Notes under the pieces: generated by a model
Databases searched by the model: none
Told to the model about the DNA's origin: nothing
Seen by the model: only the letters and a program-made list of their open reading frames with translations
In this document: piece by piece, positions 1 through 10,781 of the stretch
Position numbering within the stretch: the first letter of the stretch is position 1
Layout of the letters: the number at the start of each line of letters is the position of its first letter
Program-made: the position numbers and the translations under genes
Assembly (NCBI RefSeq): GCF_030272615.1
Contig: NC_081412.1
Span: 665,242,352 to 665,306,351, forward strand
Reading direction: 5' to 3'
Length of the DNA: 64,000 nt
Source of the DNA: Cryptomeria japonica
Lineage: Eukaryota > Streptophyta > Pinopsida > Cupressales > Cupressaceae

Positions 1-681
1 GCAGATAAATTTCATGTTTAACATTTTAAGTGGCGAGTTAGCAAGTATTGTTTTGGGATTAAATCGCGAGGTCTCTAGTTTTTTGAGTTTAGAATTTTAT
101 GTTAGCGAGCTAGAGATTGTTAATGAATTTTCTTTGGTTGCGAGGTCTCGAATTGGTTTGATGCCATGCATTATAGCCACGAGAGTTAGCGAGTAAGTCA
201 TTAATGGTATGTGTGCCATTGCTCGTGCCTGTTTATGAAGGTAATTAACATAAAACATCAATTTTTGTTGGTACTCACTGGGTCACTGTGGTCAAGAGAT
301 AAATAGTTTTGAGATTTTATGGTTATCGCTAGCTTGCGGGTCCTTTATCATCAAGTCAGTTTAAGTCACAAGTTTGTGAGTACTGGGAGATTTTAGTTGT
401 CACTACCTCGCAAGATGTTTTGTACTTGACCATTTTATGTTGCGAGGTTGCGACTGGGTGTGATTTTATGCTATTGCAAGGTCGCGACGTGTTCGTGATT
501 AAGTCATTTTAATTTGCGATCATACGATGTGGTTGGTATCACAACTTAGTTGGTTTTGTCGCTTGCTCGCAAGTTTTGAAGTTATTTAGTATTTTATGTT
601 GCGATCTGGCGACAAGTAAGTTTTGGTCTGATTTTATGGTCATCACATGCTCGCGGGTTTGTAAGTCTTAAGTCAAAAAGT

Positions 682-883
682 GTTGCGAGCATGCGATGGC
701 GGTTAAGTGTCTTGTTGTCGCGGGATCGTAAGGGTTTAAGTCAAGTTAATTTTTGAGTTGTGAGCTTGCAATGAAATAAGTTGTTTTGTTATATTTGCAA
801 TGGTCACCAACTCGCAGGTAAAGAAAGAATATTGCAAATGTTGTTGCGAGGTTGCGACTGAAGGGCTCGATGAAGATCAATGG
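682..883 (+). repeat. Direct repeat, copy 1 (~200 bp)
   Basis: Begins 'gttgcgagcatgcgatgg' and ends 'gaagatcaatgg'. The partner at 1066-1267 differs at about fifteen positions, including several C-to-T type changes. A segmental duplication inside the GCGAG block. Confidence 0.85.
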
Positions 884-1065
884 TTGTCGCTCACTCGCAA
901 GATTCTTTGAGGATTCGTAAAAGAGGTTGCAAGCTTACAATTAAGAGGATTTGGTATCATTGTTGCTAACTCACCAGTTACTTTCCAAATTGTCATAACC
1001 AGTTGCGACTGTGTGATTAAAGATGGGATTGACACGTGGACTTGTTTGTTGGGTTCTGTAAAAGT

Positions 1066-1267
1066 ATTGCGAGCATGCAATGGTGGTTAAGTGTCTTGTT
1101 GTCATGGGATCGCAAGGGTTTAAGTCAAGTTAAGTTTTGAGTTGCGAGCTTGCGATGAAATAAGTTGTTTTGTTAGATTTGCAGTGGTCGCCAGCTCGCA
1201 GGTAAGGAAAGAATATTACAAATGTTGTTGCGAGGTTGCGACTGAAGGGCTTGATGCAAATCAATGG
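1066..1267 (+). repeat. Direct repeat, copy 2 (~200 bp)
   Basis: Second copy of 682-883, 182 bp after the end of the first. The intervening sequence carries the same GCGAG and CTCGC motifs but does not align as a third copy. Confidence 0.85.
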
Positions 1268-1486
1268 CATGAATTCAAATTTCGCTCGAGTAATTTAGCT
1301 TTGAATTAATACCATAGTAGCTAGTTGAAGTTCATGCACATTGTAAGTGTGGCAATTAATGAGACTTGAGAGAAGTGGTAGTGCCCAAATACCATAAATT
1401 GCATGATCGAGATGAGATTTCAAAAATAATTGCATTAATGCATTCTATCTTTGAGGCAATCCAGTGAATTGAGCTCTACAGCTAAA

Positions 1487-3061
1487 ATGAGCAAGGTGAC
1501 AAGTGGAATTGGAGGTTCCAAGCCCAAGGCCATGATAAGTGGAGGACTTGGAGGTGCGAAGCCCAAGGCCACTAAGGAAAAGACGATTAATAAATACAAA
1601 GAATAATTTGTAGATTAGTTGTCAGGGACTTCCATTGCTTTCAATACAAATGATTTAGCATGGAAATATTTATGGAGCCAATGCAGAAACCCGACCACGC
1701 TTCATGTCTGGTTCTTCTCTATTTCATTATTTCTAGAATAATAGGGTTAAGGGTATCCCGATGTCAAACCCTTGGGATTTAAATATGGAAAAGTTAATTA
1801 TGCCAGATGTGTATGTTGATGTGGATTTGATCAAAGAGTTGGCCAAATGCTATTGCCCAATATCTAGGGTAATCAGAAGAAAGAATGAGTCTGCCCTAGT
1901 TTCAATTAACAGAGATAGCTTTGTTGAAGCTTTCCAGATTACTGGTGTTGCATGTACAGATATAGATTTGGAGTGGATTGTAGAGGATTATGACAAATAC
2001 AAAGGTGTTGTCAAGAAGCATGCAATTCCCAGATACATGCCTAGGGTGAATAGGAAACCAGTTATAATTCCAGATAGTATCCAACCACCATTTGATATCA
2101 CACCTTTCCACCATTATATGCATTGTACAATCTATGGATTATGCAGAGTGTTGGGTTTTGATGGAGATTCAATAGTGCCAGTTGAATTACTGATGATGGC
2201 TATGGACATTCAACACCCAGATGTTAACAAATATTATGATCATGTGGGCTATGTGGTTGAACACATTCATAATGCTCTAGTTGAGATTTAGAGTGGTGCA
2301 CCCAGCCCTACATTCAAGCATTATTCATTGCTAATGCATTTAATCTTGTTCTATAATTTTGAGCTCATGGATAAAGAATTGGAGCTTTTCATAGAAGAAT
2401 TGGGTGTCTTAATGCCAATACAAAGATGGACCCAAGTTTGGGACAATAGTTCTCCCCATTCTTCTTTCCTTTTCTTTGAAAATTGGATTGTTTTGCCAAT
2501 TATGGAAATGCTAGGAATAAATAGGGAAAGATTGTCAATTAATGTTAGGAGAGTTTTGAGACCTTACTAGTATGTTCCAAACTGGTCTATTTCACATAAC
2601 TGGGGGGGATTTTTCTTTTTTGATAACTTTACTATGATCAGAGTCTATGGGTGTCCTCAGCCTCCCCATATTTTACCAAAATTTGTTCCAATTAGGATTG
2701 CTTTTATGGAGTTTATTTGGCAATTGACTCTAGTTGAAAAAGAATACCTTGAGAAACACAGGAAGGGTTCTCTTCTCCCTAAGCTTCAGGTTGCGTCTGA
2801 TTTTACCATTGGTAGGAGTTCCTTTGATGAAGTAAACAATTTCCTTAAATAGTATGGGTTGGTTAATTTTGTGTCTAGATTCTGTGATCCTAAACAATTT
2901 ATAAAATGTGCATTGCCAAAAATGACACCTTGGGCCACAATAAAGAACCATGAACCATTGGATGATGAAGATGTGGTTAGAATTTGCTGAGAAAAGAGGA
3001 GGTACAAGAAAGGAGAATAAAATGGAAAAAATTGATGAGAGTTGAAGAAGAATTGAAGGTT
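1487..3061 (+). pseudogene. Unrecognised ~1,150-codon gene, 5' part, split by LINE-A
   Basis: The frame seems to begin at ATG 1487 with a short basic, glycine- and lysine-rich N-terminus. It runs through stops near 1604 and 1616 and continues after a frame change in the frame of 1761. That frame stays open to about 2975, broken only by TAG at 2289, 2568 and 2850, each at a position that reads well as Gln. A one-base shift near 2975 leads into a Lys/Glu-rich helix reaching the insertion point. The product looks soluble, with aromatic-rich segments (WDNSSPHSSFLFFENW near 2440). I do not recognise the family. No signal peptide, zinc knuckle or polymerase motif is visible. It may be a retroelement- or transposon-borne plant protein, given the GCGAG repeats on both sides. 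That it is a gene is well supported; its function is unknown. Confidence 0.7.
3048..3061. repeat. Target-site duplication of LINE-A, left copy
   Basis: AAGAATTGAAGGTT, identical to 10768-10781. It lies next to the 3' end of the minus-strand LINE, whose A-tail is very short (about three A). Removing the LINE and one copy restores the reading frame of the split pseudogene (…EEELKVADPS…). Confidence 0.95.
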
Positions 3062-3117
3062 TTTGATTAATGAAAAAGTAGGTTTTGAAGGGGCCCTGAA
3101 ACCCTTTACAAGCAAGA

Positions 3118-4956
3118 CTAAAATAGCAAAGCCATGAGAAACAGAGAGAAACAGAACAAAAGGAAAAAACCAGCAGAAAACTGAGGAAAGCCCACAAAAA
3201 CCCCTAAAAGCCAGTGGGCCATCCAGGAATCAGATTTTATCCAGGGCTTTTGCCAGGGTGCTGGAATTTCTTGAAGCTCTTTGATGTTGTCTTTGATGAT
3301 GGGAGGGTCCTTGGCCGCAGCAGCCACAACTTTCTTGATACTGGCCCTGGTTCTCTTCGCAGTTCTGCCCACCGGGGTAGCATCACCACCACTTCCAGTC
3401 TAGATGGTCTCCTCCTCCAGGTCAAGATCCACAACCGGTTTAGGAGTATGGTCAAAGACCTTGGCAATGTCTTCCAGGTTTTTGGTGACAGCAGAGAGGA
3501 TACTTGGGATAATTCCCAACAGATTTTTCATCGCTTCTTTTCCCTCTTCCAGCAATTTTACCTTATTCTCCATTTCCTGCTTCCAATTAATATGCTCTCT
3601 ATTTTCATCCTCCCTCTTTTTATCCAAATTTATCCCTTGCTTCTCCAAGTTTTTTAGGGTTTCATAAGTCCGTCTGTCGAAATTCATTCTGGCCTCTGAG
3701 AGCTTCTTGAGATTATCCAGGATAAGCCCCTCGACAGCACTATCCTTAGCCTTGCTATCCCCTTCCTCAGTCAAGTTCTTCTCGGAACATTTGTTTGTTT
3801 CCTTCTCAAAATTAACTTCGGTTTCCTCATTATCCTTTGGAGCCATCTCCTCCATCAGATGGCTATTGTCCTTATTAGGGTGATCACTTGGAATAGGGCT
3901 ATCTTGACCAGGCTCGAAATCTCCACTTTCTTCCTCATTGCCCAGCTCCTCTTCCTTCCAGCTATCTTCACCGTTAGAGTCGTCTGCCTCCATACCACTG
4001 CTTTCCTTGACAATGTCCTCAGTTTCCAACTCGGGGGTGCTTTTCCTTTTCTTGCTAGATGACACCTTCTCCTTGCTAGTATCTCCCTCTTCCATCCTCC
4101 TTTTACCAGGGGAAGTGGAAATTCACTTATTTTCTTGTAGAGTGAGGGTTTTGCAATGCTCATAGATGAGCAGCAGGAGCCAACAGTGGAGGATCGGGCT
4201 GGAAGGGTTCATCCTGTGCTTGTTCAGGGACCTGAAGAGGGATTGAAAAAGGTAGTAGGGCAAAGACACTTTTTTGTCATGTCTGAAATGGTTCAAGAGC
4301 ACGAAGTGGTAAGTGTGGGCCCTAGAGAAATGGCCTTCAAGCGTAATATACTCCATGATTGCATTCAGGACCCAGCCCCACAACTTCTTGATGTTTACAG
4401 CATCGTAGTAGCCCCCGATAGCCTTGTCGATTTTGGCCCGCTCTTTCTCTTTTCATGGGAATAGGGTAACTGCATTGTTGGAGACCTTGAGGTCTCGAAA
4501 GAAGTTGAGCCCAGAGTGGGGCATACCAGTTATAGTAGAAATAAGCCCAGCATCCAACTTAAATTTAACTCCGTAAAGTTTAAAAGAGCCATTAGACCAG
4601 TTTTCAAAAATCTTGGAAATGGCTAAGTTGACCCTACCTTTGTTGTAGTCCTCAAGTTTTTCCATGAAGCTAGTGAGAGAGCCCTTCTCCAACTTTGCCC
4701 AGACTTTAGGCATTGCTTTCCAGGTCATTGTATTGTCAGGTTCTTCGTGTCTTAGATCTCCTCCCATTTTTGAATGCAAGATATCGACTCTGTTTCTCTG
4801 CAAATTTAGAACTTCTTTCCCTATGCAACTCAAATTATCGCCCTGAGTAACCCACAAAGCGTGCGGAAATTTTTTGGATATAGTAGGAGATCTGCCGCAG
4901 TGCTAGGTAATGATGGCCTTTCTAGTGAGGTGTAAGTGGTGCTTTTTACTTGTCAT
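3118..4956 (-). pseudogene. LINE-A ORF3, about 600 codons, start overlaps ORF2 stop
   Basis: The ATG at 4956-4954 lies inside the ORF2 end: ATGACAAGTAA serves both as ORF3 start and, in another frame, as the last codons and TAA of ORF2. The frame continues to about 3118 with TAG near 4906 and 3400 and TGA at 4453 and 4123, all of the decay type. The N-terminal half is a compact domain with 'ITGMPHSGLNFFRDLK' and, after 4383, 'ITLEGHFSRAHTYHFVLLNH'. From memory this resembles plant retroelement-associated proteins (Pfam 'Putative plant transposon protein' or plant-mobile-domain style); I cannot confirm it. The C-terminal half (4095-3400) is acidic and lysine-rich with coiled-coil heptads and an SSKKRKS nuclear-signal-like motif. 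The last hydrophobic stretch (after about 3225) may be untranslated 3' sequence. An extra ORF here is unusual for a plant LINE. Confidence 0.7.
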
Positions 4957-7900
4957 GATTTAATTGTCCTTCTCTCCCTGTATAACGGTCCTTTTTGAGT
5001 ATCTCTTTAATGTTTAAATTCAGATCATCATCGTGCCAAATCATTTGAACGTCAGAATTAACTCCAGTATTCGCTAAATAGTCAACAACACTGTTTTGCT
5101 CTCTGAAGGCATGTTGTATAATGATTTCTTTGAAACTGGCGATAATCTCTCTAGCTTTCATGATGATGTTCTCAATGGACCAAGAAGGCTCCAATTCCCC
5201 CTTTAAGCACTTAATAATATTTAGTGAATCCCCCTCAAGCCATATTTTATCATAATTGAGATTTTTGGCTATAATTAAAGTATGCAAGGTAGCGGAGGCT
5301 TCAGCAAAATGGCTAGTTTGATTCCCCAGAGGACCAGCCATCGCCTTAAGGCAACTTCCAGCAAAATTCCTGATTATGCCCCCATATCCAACTTTACTCG
5401 GATTTCCTTTAGAAGCCCCATCAAAGTTGGCCTTAATCCATCCCTACGGGGGGAAACACTAGACAAGACCTTCTCTGCCTTTCTCCTTGCTAGTAGTGGT
5501 GGTGGAAAGGTTCCATCTATCTTTGAAATCCTCTTTAGTAGCAAGTCCCTAATCAGTGCCATAGAGGCATTCAAAAATACTCCTAAAGATTTTGTCTACA
5601 ACCACTTCAGGAATAGCCCTTTTATCTTTGAAAATCCTGTTGTTACACTCTTTCCATATATTCCAGATAACAATTGGCAGAGTAAGTCTCCAGATCTCCA
5701 TAATTTTAGGATTAGAGTTAGGACAATGCCATTGAAGCCAAGTGTCACCAAGATAATTCAGGAAGACCCAGCTCAGGTTCCACTTGGTTAGGATGATTTT
5801 CTAGATGTCCTAGCTAAAAGAGCATTGATTGAGAATATGGTAAGCTGTCTCTTCTTCCCTGCAACAAAAAGAACACATGTTAGGAAAAATGATGCCTCTT
5901 TTATGAAGATTATCCAAGGTTAATATCTTATTTTGGATAAAAATCCAAAAGAAGATGTTGATTTTGGGAACTAATATCTTATTCCAAACTTTAGCCTAGA
6001 TGGGAGTGGCTTCCACCGGGACATTATGAATAGCCACAGCAGAGGAAATAGAGTATTTCCCATCCAGAGTTTTCCCCCATATCAGAATGTCATCTTTGTT
6101 GTCTCTAGGGATTTTAGTAGAAAGAGCAATTTGAAGGAACTTGAGATACGGGCTCTGTTGGCTAAAGTCAATCTAGTCCCCATTTATCCAGTAATCTCTT
6201 ACCATTTCACCATACCTACATTTGAAGCTGTCTTTCCAATCTTTGATGATAGGGATATCCTCCAGAGATTTATCTAGGATCCATCTATCTTCCCAAAATC
6301 TAATTTTCCTCCCATCCCCAAGGTTCCAGGTTCTGCCAGTAGCAGCCCAGCCTTTAGTAGATTGCACTGCATTCCAAATGGCAGATCCCTCAATAGAGAA
6401 AGAATTGTCAAAGAATTCTTCCTCAGAAGGTTGCATATAGAGATATTTGTTTTTCCAAATAGAGTTCCATTCTCTTTCCTCCCCTTTGAATGTCCAACTT
6501 TGTTTGGCTAATAAAGCTTTATTCATGGAACTAATGTTCCTTAAGCCTAGCCCACCTGAGGCCTTAGGGGTACAAATGTTATTCCAGGCTATAAGGGGGA
6601 TTCTATTTTTAACTTCCACTCCCGACCAAAGGAAATTTTTTTGGATTCTTTCAATAGCTTCTGCAAACTTTGAGGGGATTTTGAAAAAGCTAAGAGCATA
6701 CATAGGAAGATTTTGGAGAGTGGCTTTGAGCAGAGTGACTTTACCAGCTTGACTAAGAACAACCCCTTTCCAGCCAGCGAGTTTCAGGTTGAGTCTGTCA
6801 ATTAACTTATTCCAAAAGGAATCCTCAGGCTTGAGACAGAGAGGAAGCCCCAAATAGGTAGAAGGAAACTCAGATATGTTACAACCAAGAATCCTGCTTA
6901 TCCTAATTTGCCTTTGGCCTGGGGTGTTGATGAAAAACAGAGAGCTTTTATCCCAGTTGATTTTTTGACCAAAGGCCGATTCATAGATATTCAGAATGAT
7001 TTTCATGTTTTTGGCTTCCAAGATGGTGGCTTCCCCCATGGTGATAGAATAATCAACAAATTGTTCATGAGAGCAAACGGCATTGGATGAAGAGGGTTTC
7101 AGACCCTTAAGATTGCCTTCTTCCACATTTTTAAGGATGAATCTACCCAAGCATTCAGTAAGAATGGTAAACAGGATGGAGGAGATGGGGTCTCCCTGTC
7201 TGAGACCTCTGAAGCTTTTGAAGAAGTTAGACGGGGAACCATTGACAATAACAGTAGAGGAGGAAGTTCCCATGAGTTGAAAACAGAGCTGGATAACTTT
7301 GTCAGCAAAACCAAATGATTCCATGATCTTGAGGAGAAACTGCCAGTTCACTCTATCAAAAGCTTTAGCCATGTCTAACTTAAGGAAGAATCTCTGTTTA
7401 CTCGCCACTTTCAGGGAGTGGATATTTTCATGAACAAAGATAATGGAGTCCAAAATCTATCTTCCAGGGACAAAGCCATTCTGTTGGACAGAGATAATCC
7501 TTGGGAGAACATCAAGCAACCTTGAAGTCAAAACCTTGGAAAGGATCTTGTAGATAGAGTTACACAAGCTGATGGGTCTAAACTTGTTGAGAGAATCAGC
7601 TCTAGGGATCTTCAGGATAAGGACAATGAAAGTGGCATTCAGTTCCTTAAGTAGTCTTCTGGAGCCAAAGAATTCCTTAACACCATTGCATATGTCCGCC
7701 TCCACAATGTGCCAGAATTTTTGGAAGAAAAACATGGGAAAGCCATCTGGGCTAGGGGATTTATCAGCCTGAAAGGAAAACACCACCTTTCTAATTTTGG
7801 GATTAGTGGGAATGCGGGATAATAGGCGATTGTTAGCTTTCGATAGGATAGAAGGGATGGCTTGTAAAAGAGTGTTTTGCTTACTGTGGTCCAGGTTGTC

Positions 7901-9127
7901 CACTTCACCCAGCAAGGTATTGAAATGCTCGAGAGCTTCCTTCCTAATGTCACAATCCTCTGTTAGGAAACCTTTATTGCAAGTAAGTCTGGATATTCTA
8001 TTGGCTGCCCTATGCTTAAGGGCGGTTAAGTGAAAGAAGCGAGTGTTTTTATCACCTTCCTTCAAGAACAGAGCTCTAGATCTTTGTCTCCAAAAAGTCT
8101 CTTCATTAGAAATGATGGAGTGGTATTTAGATAACAGATCATTTGCAGTCGTCCTAAGATCTTTGGTCAACCCCACCTCTTGGATTCTATCCTGAACAAG
8201 CTTTAATTCAGCTTTGACTTGAGTTTTGTTCTTGAATATATCCCTAAAGATCTCTTTGTTCTAGGTTTTAATTTTGGCTTTTATGATGTTGAGCTTTTTA
8301 GCAATTCTAAAAAGAGCCTTACCCTCCACTTTAGAGTTCCACCATTCAGAAATGCAGGCTTCTAGAGAAGGATGGGATAGCCAAGCTTTTTCAAATCTAA
8401 AAGGGAAGTTTCTCTTAGCCGAAAAAGAGTTGGCAGAAAATGAGATAGGGAAATGGTCTGAACCAATTTTGATAACAGAACCAAGGGAACAACTATACTT
8501 AGAGAGCCAATCAGGAGAAATTAAAGATCTATCAAGCCTGACTTGAATCAAATCAGCTCTTGTTCTTCTATTGGTCTAGGTGTAATTGATGCCCTGGAGA
8601 TCAACATGAATGAGAGCTTGGTCATTAATGAAATCCATAAGGTCTTGTTTTCCATCAAGATGTAAGGGGATTCCTCCCATCTTATCTTCATCTTTGAGCG
8701 GGGTATTGAAGTCTCCCATGATAATCCAACTTTGATCAGCAAACTGGAGTCTGTCAGCCGCAAGGCTTTTCCAGAATTTAGCTCTCTCAAATTTAGTGTT
8801 AGGAGCGTAGACATTAGATAACACCCAAGAAAAGTTGTCCTTAATATGCTTAAGCAAAAATGAGTTCCTATTAAAGGCTGAGATGATTTCCTTTCCTATT
8901 ATAGTATTTTTTTTCCAAAAGATCGTAGTTCCTCCAGAGGCACCCTCCGAGTTAGTTCCTATGACTCCGTTTTCTTTGAAAATTCTGATCCTTTCAACTT
9001 TTTCTTTAGACATCTTGATTTCCTGAACAAGGACCACATCTGGTTTATGATCTCTGATGACGTTCCATAACACATCCTTCTTATGGGGGGCGTTCAACCC
9101 TTTGATATTCTAGGATATAATCTTCAT
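4946..9127 (-). pseudogene. LINE-A ORF2: endonuclease / reverse transcriptase / RNase H-like
   Basis: One frame of 1,394 codons from ATG 9127 (MKIIS, then a stop where Trp is usual) to TAA 4946. Residues about 1-230 form an apurinic-type endonuclease (VLVQE, MGDFNTPL, LDRSL, SDHFPIS) that nicks the target to prime reverse transcription. Residues about 300-900 form the reverse transcriptase: KEGDKNTRFFH, RPISLCN, QNGFVPGR, LDMAKAFDRVNW, LRQGDPIS. The catalytic FADD is replaced by FVDY, so the enzyme would be inactive. A zinc-binding RVT region follows, then an RNase H-like domain (GWIKANFDGASKGNP, AEASATLH, LEGDSLNI). TAG stops at 9110, 8576, 8261, 7457 and 6173 stand mostly at Trp or Gln sites. 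ORF2 starts 102 bp after ORF1 and its stop overlaps ORF3. Confidence 0.92.
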
Positions 9128-9228
9128 ATTTTAACTGGGGATAGGGTTGACTGGATGGAACAGTGTGTTCCATAAGCACAGTTCTTCTAGCTTTCCTATT
9201 CCCTTTGATGTTTTAGGGATGGCCTTCC

Positions 9229-10767
9229 CTACTTTTTATTTTGGCTTCCAACATCTGCCTTTTTCTTAATCTTGCTTCTAGTTGACATTCCTTCCTTGAG
9301 TTCCTCCTTGTTCGATTTTCCTTCTCTCGACCCAGGAATCCAGAGGATTTCATCTAGCATAAGCACGCTTTGGGAAGGGGTTTTACAGAGGAGAGGCTTT
9401 GGGCTTCCATTAGTTAAAAGCAATAAGGGCTCAGAATCAGAAGGGTCTTGGGCTTCATTAAAGTCATTAAAGTTTGTGTTAGCCGATTTAGAGAGTGAAG
9501 AGGCTGGAAATGATTCTTCCTTCTCCTAGCTAGCTGATCCGTCCTTCTGGTCCGAAATGGATTCATCCTTCTCTTGACTTACAATTTCATTCTCCTGAGC
9601 TTTTGGGCTTTCTTTATTGATCAACTCAGTTCCTGGCTCTGCTTCTTTAGAGCTCTCTAGTGGGTTGTTGGAACAAATACAATACTGTTTATCATTGCTG
9701 CTACTCCCAGTCCTCTTGACTTCATTCATAAGTTTCATTGCATCCTTTTTTTGATTACTCTCGGATATTGATGAATCTACTTTTTTGTTTGTCATTTGCC
9801 AGATCTTTTTGTTCTTAGAGATACTATTTGTCTTGGGTTCCTTGCCTTTCTTGAGCAAACAAGATTTTGCCCAATGCCCCAATTTTTTACAGTGGAAACA
9901 GGCAAATAGTAGAGATTCATATTCAATAGCTTGGGACCATTTTCCTAGTTTAGATATGATATCTATAGATTGAGGCATATCTGTCATTTGGTTAACATTT
10001 ACGCAAATGTGAGTAAAGACTAACCTTGATTTAGCCACCATCATCGGGTCAATCGATAAGAGTTCTCCAAAGGATTTTGCAATGCCCTTGAAAACTTCCT
10101 CGTTCCAGTATTCGAGCGAGAGACCCAGGAGGCATGTCTAGACTAGCGCAGAAACAAAGAAGGATTTATCTAGGACAAGATTTGGGGCCCATTTCTGGAG
10201 AGCCAGGGAAGACTTGCCAAACATCCAGGGGCCTTCACAGAGAGCTTTGTTCATGTCTTCTTCAGAGTTGAAAGCGAAGGTAAAAAACCCTCTAGGAAGC
10301 GCCGCCACTTCCACTTGTCCTTTTACCATCCATTTTCTCCTTATGAAATTCCTAACATCATCAATGTTGGGCCTAAAGCCAGAGAATCATCCAACTAAGG
10401 TCATAGATAGGCGAGCTACTATCATATCAACCACTTTGTCCGAAACGGAAATAGCAACTAGACCAGAGGCGAGGTCTGAAATGTTCGTAACTTTCGGAAG
10501 CCCAAATTTAACCAGTGGCTTCACTCCAAAGAGCGAGGACCATTTTTTCCATTTTCCTCTGTCGTGTGGGTCCCCGGGGATCAAATCTTTTTCTTCTCCC
10601 ATTTTTTCTTTTTCCTTGTCCTCTTCTAACCCTTGAGATGTCTGACCTCCTGCCTGCATGCTAGATTCGATCCCAGTGGAACAATAGTTTCTAGGAAATC
10701 CGCCATTCCCAAGAATTCCGCCATTTCCCAATTTGAAATTTGGGATTCCCGCTCCTTTTCTCTCCAT
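9229..10767 (-). pseudogene. LINE-A ORF1: nucleic-acid-binding protein
   Basis: 513 codons in one frame, starting at the ATG that forms the 5' end of the element. The middle part (WMVKGQVEVAALPRGFFTF… to …SLEYW) matches the DUF4283 domain usual in plant LINE ORF1 proteins. It is followed by a CCHC zinc knuckle (CFHCKKLGHWAKSC, about 9910-9870) and a charged, serine-rich tail with KSKIKKK-type basic runs. ORF1 would package LINE RNA in a ribonucleoprotein particle. Stops at 10387 (TGA), 10138 (TAG) and 9526 (TAG) fit Trp or Gln decay (the second falls in the usual VWTCLLGL context). No frameshift is needed across its length. Confidence 0.88.
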
Positions 10768-10781
10768 AAGAATTGAAGGTT
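10768..10781. repeat. Target-site duplication of LINE-A, right copy
   Basis: AAGAATTGAAGGTT, identical to 3048-3061, directly after the LINE-A 5' end (ATG of ORF1 on the minus strand). Confidence 0.95.

Larger units (their letters stand above)
1..1267. repeat. GCGAG-rich degenerate repeat block, left copy
   Basis: AT-rich sequence in which GCGAG, GCGAC, CTCGC and TCGCGAG recur every few tens of bases, often next to 'tttatggttatcgc' or 'ttaagtcaagtt'. Bases 682-883 and 1066-1267 are a direct duplication of about 200 bp. Bases about 45-200 match 14660-14815 in the same orientation (roughly three quarters identical by eye). The block is therefore one of two direct copies on either side of the split pseudogene and could be part of a long terminal repeat whose start lies outside the window. 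No coding frame is supported. Confidence 0.65.
3062..10767 (-). mobile_element. LINE-A: nearly full-length plant LINE with three ORFs
   Basis: A 7.7-kb non-LTR retrotransposon on the minus strand, bounded by a 14-bp perfect target duplication. In order it encodes ORF1 (nucleic-acid binding, zinc knuckle), ORF2 (endonuclease, reverse transcriptase, zinc-binding region, RNase H-like) and ORF3 (unrecognised; recalls plant transposon-associated proteins). The 5' end coincides with the ATG of ORF1, so there is no 5' untranslated region: either slight 5' truncation or an ATG-proximal start. It is inserted antisense in an older gene. It is dead: many nonsense codons and a lost FADD motif. Each ORF keeps a single frame throughout, so decay is by substitution rather than indels. 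Confidence 0.93.

Noticed and set aside
3214-3667. Plus-strand frames of 87-147 codons
   Set aside because: Antisense shadows of LINE-A ORF3, whose minus-strand frame is longer and has coherent content.
5282-5791. Plus-strand frame of 169 codons
   Set aside because: Antisense to the RNase H-like part of LINE-A ORF2, which has clear catalytic motifs.
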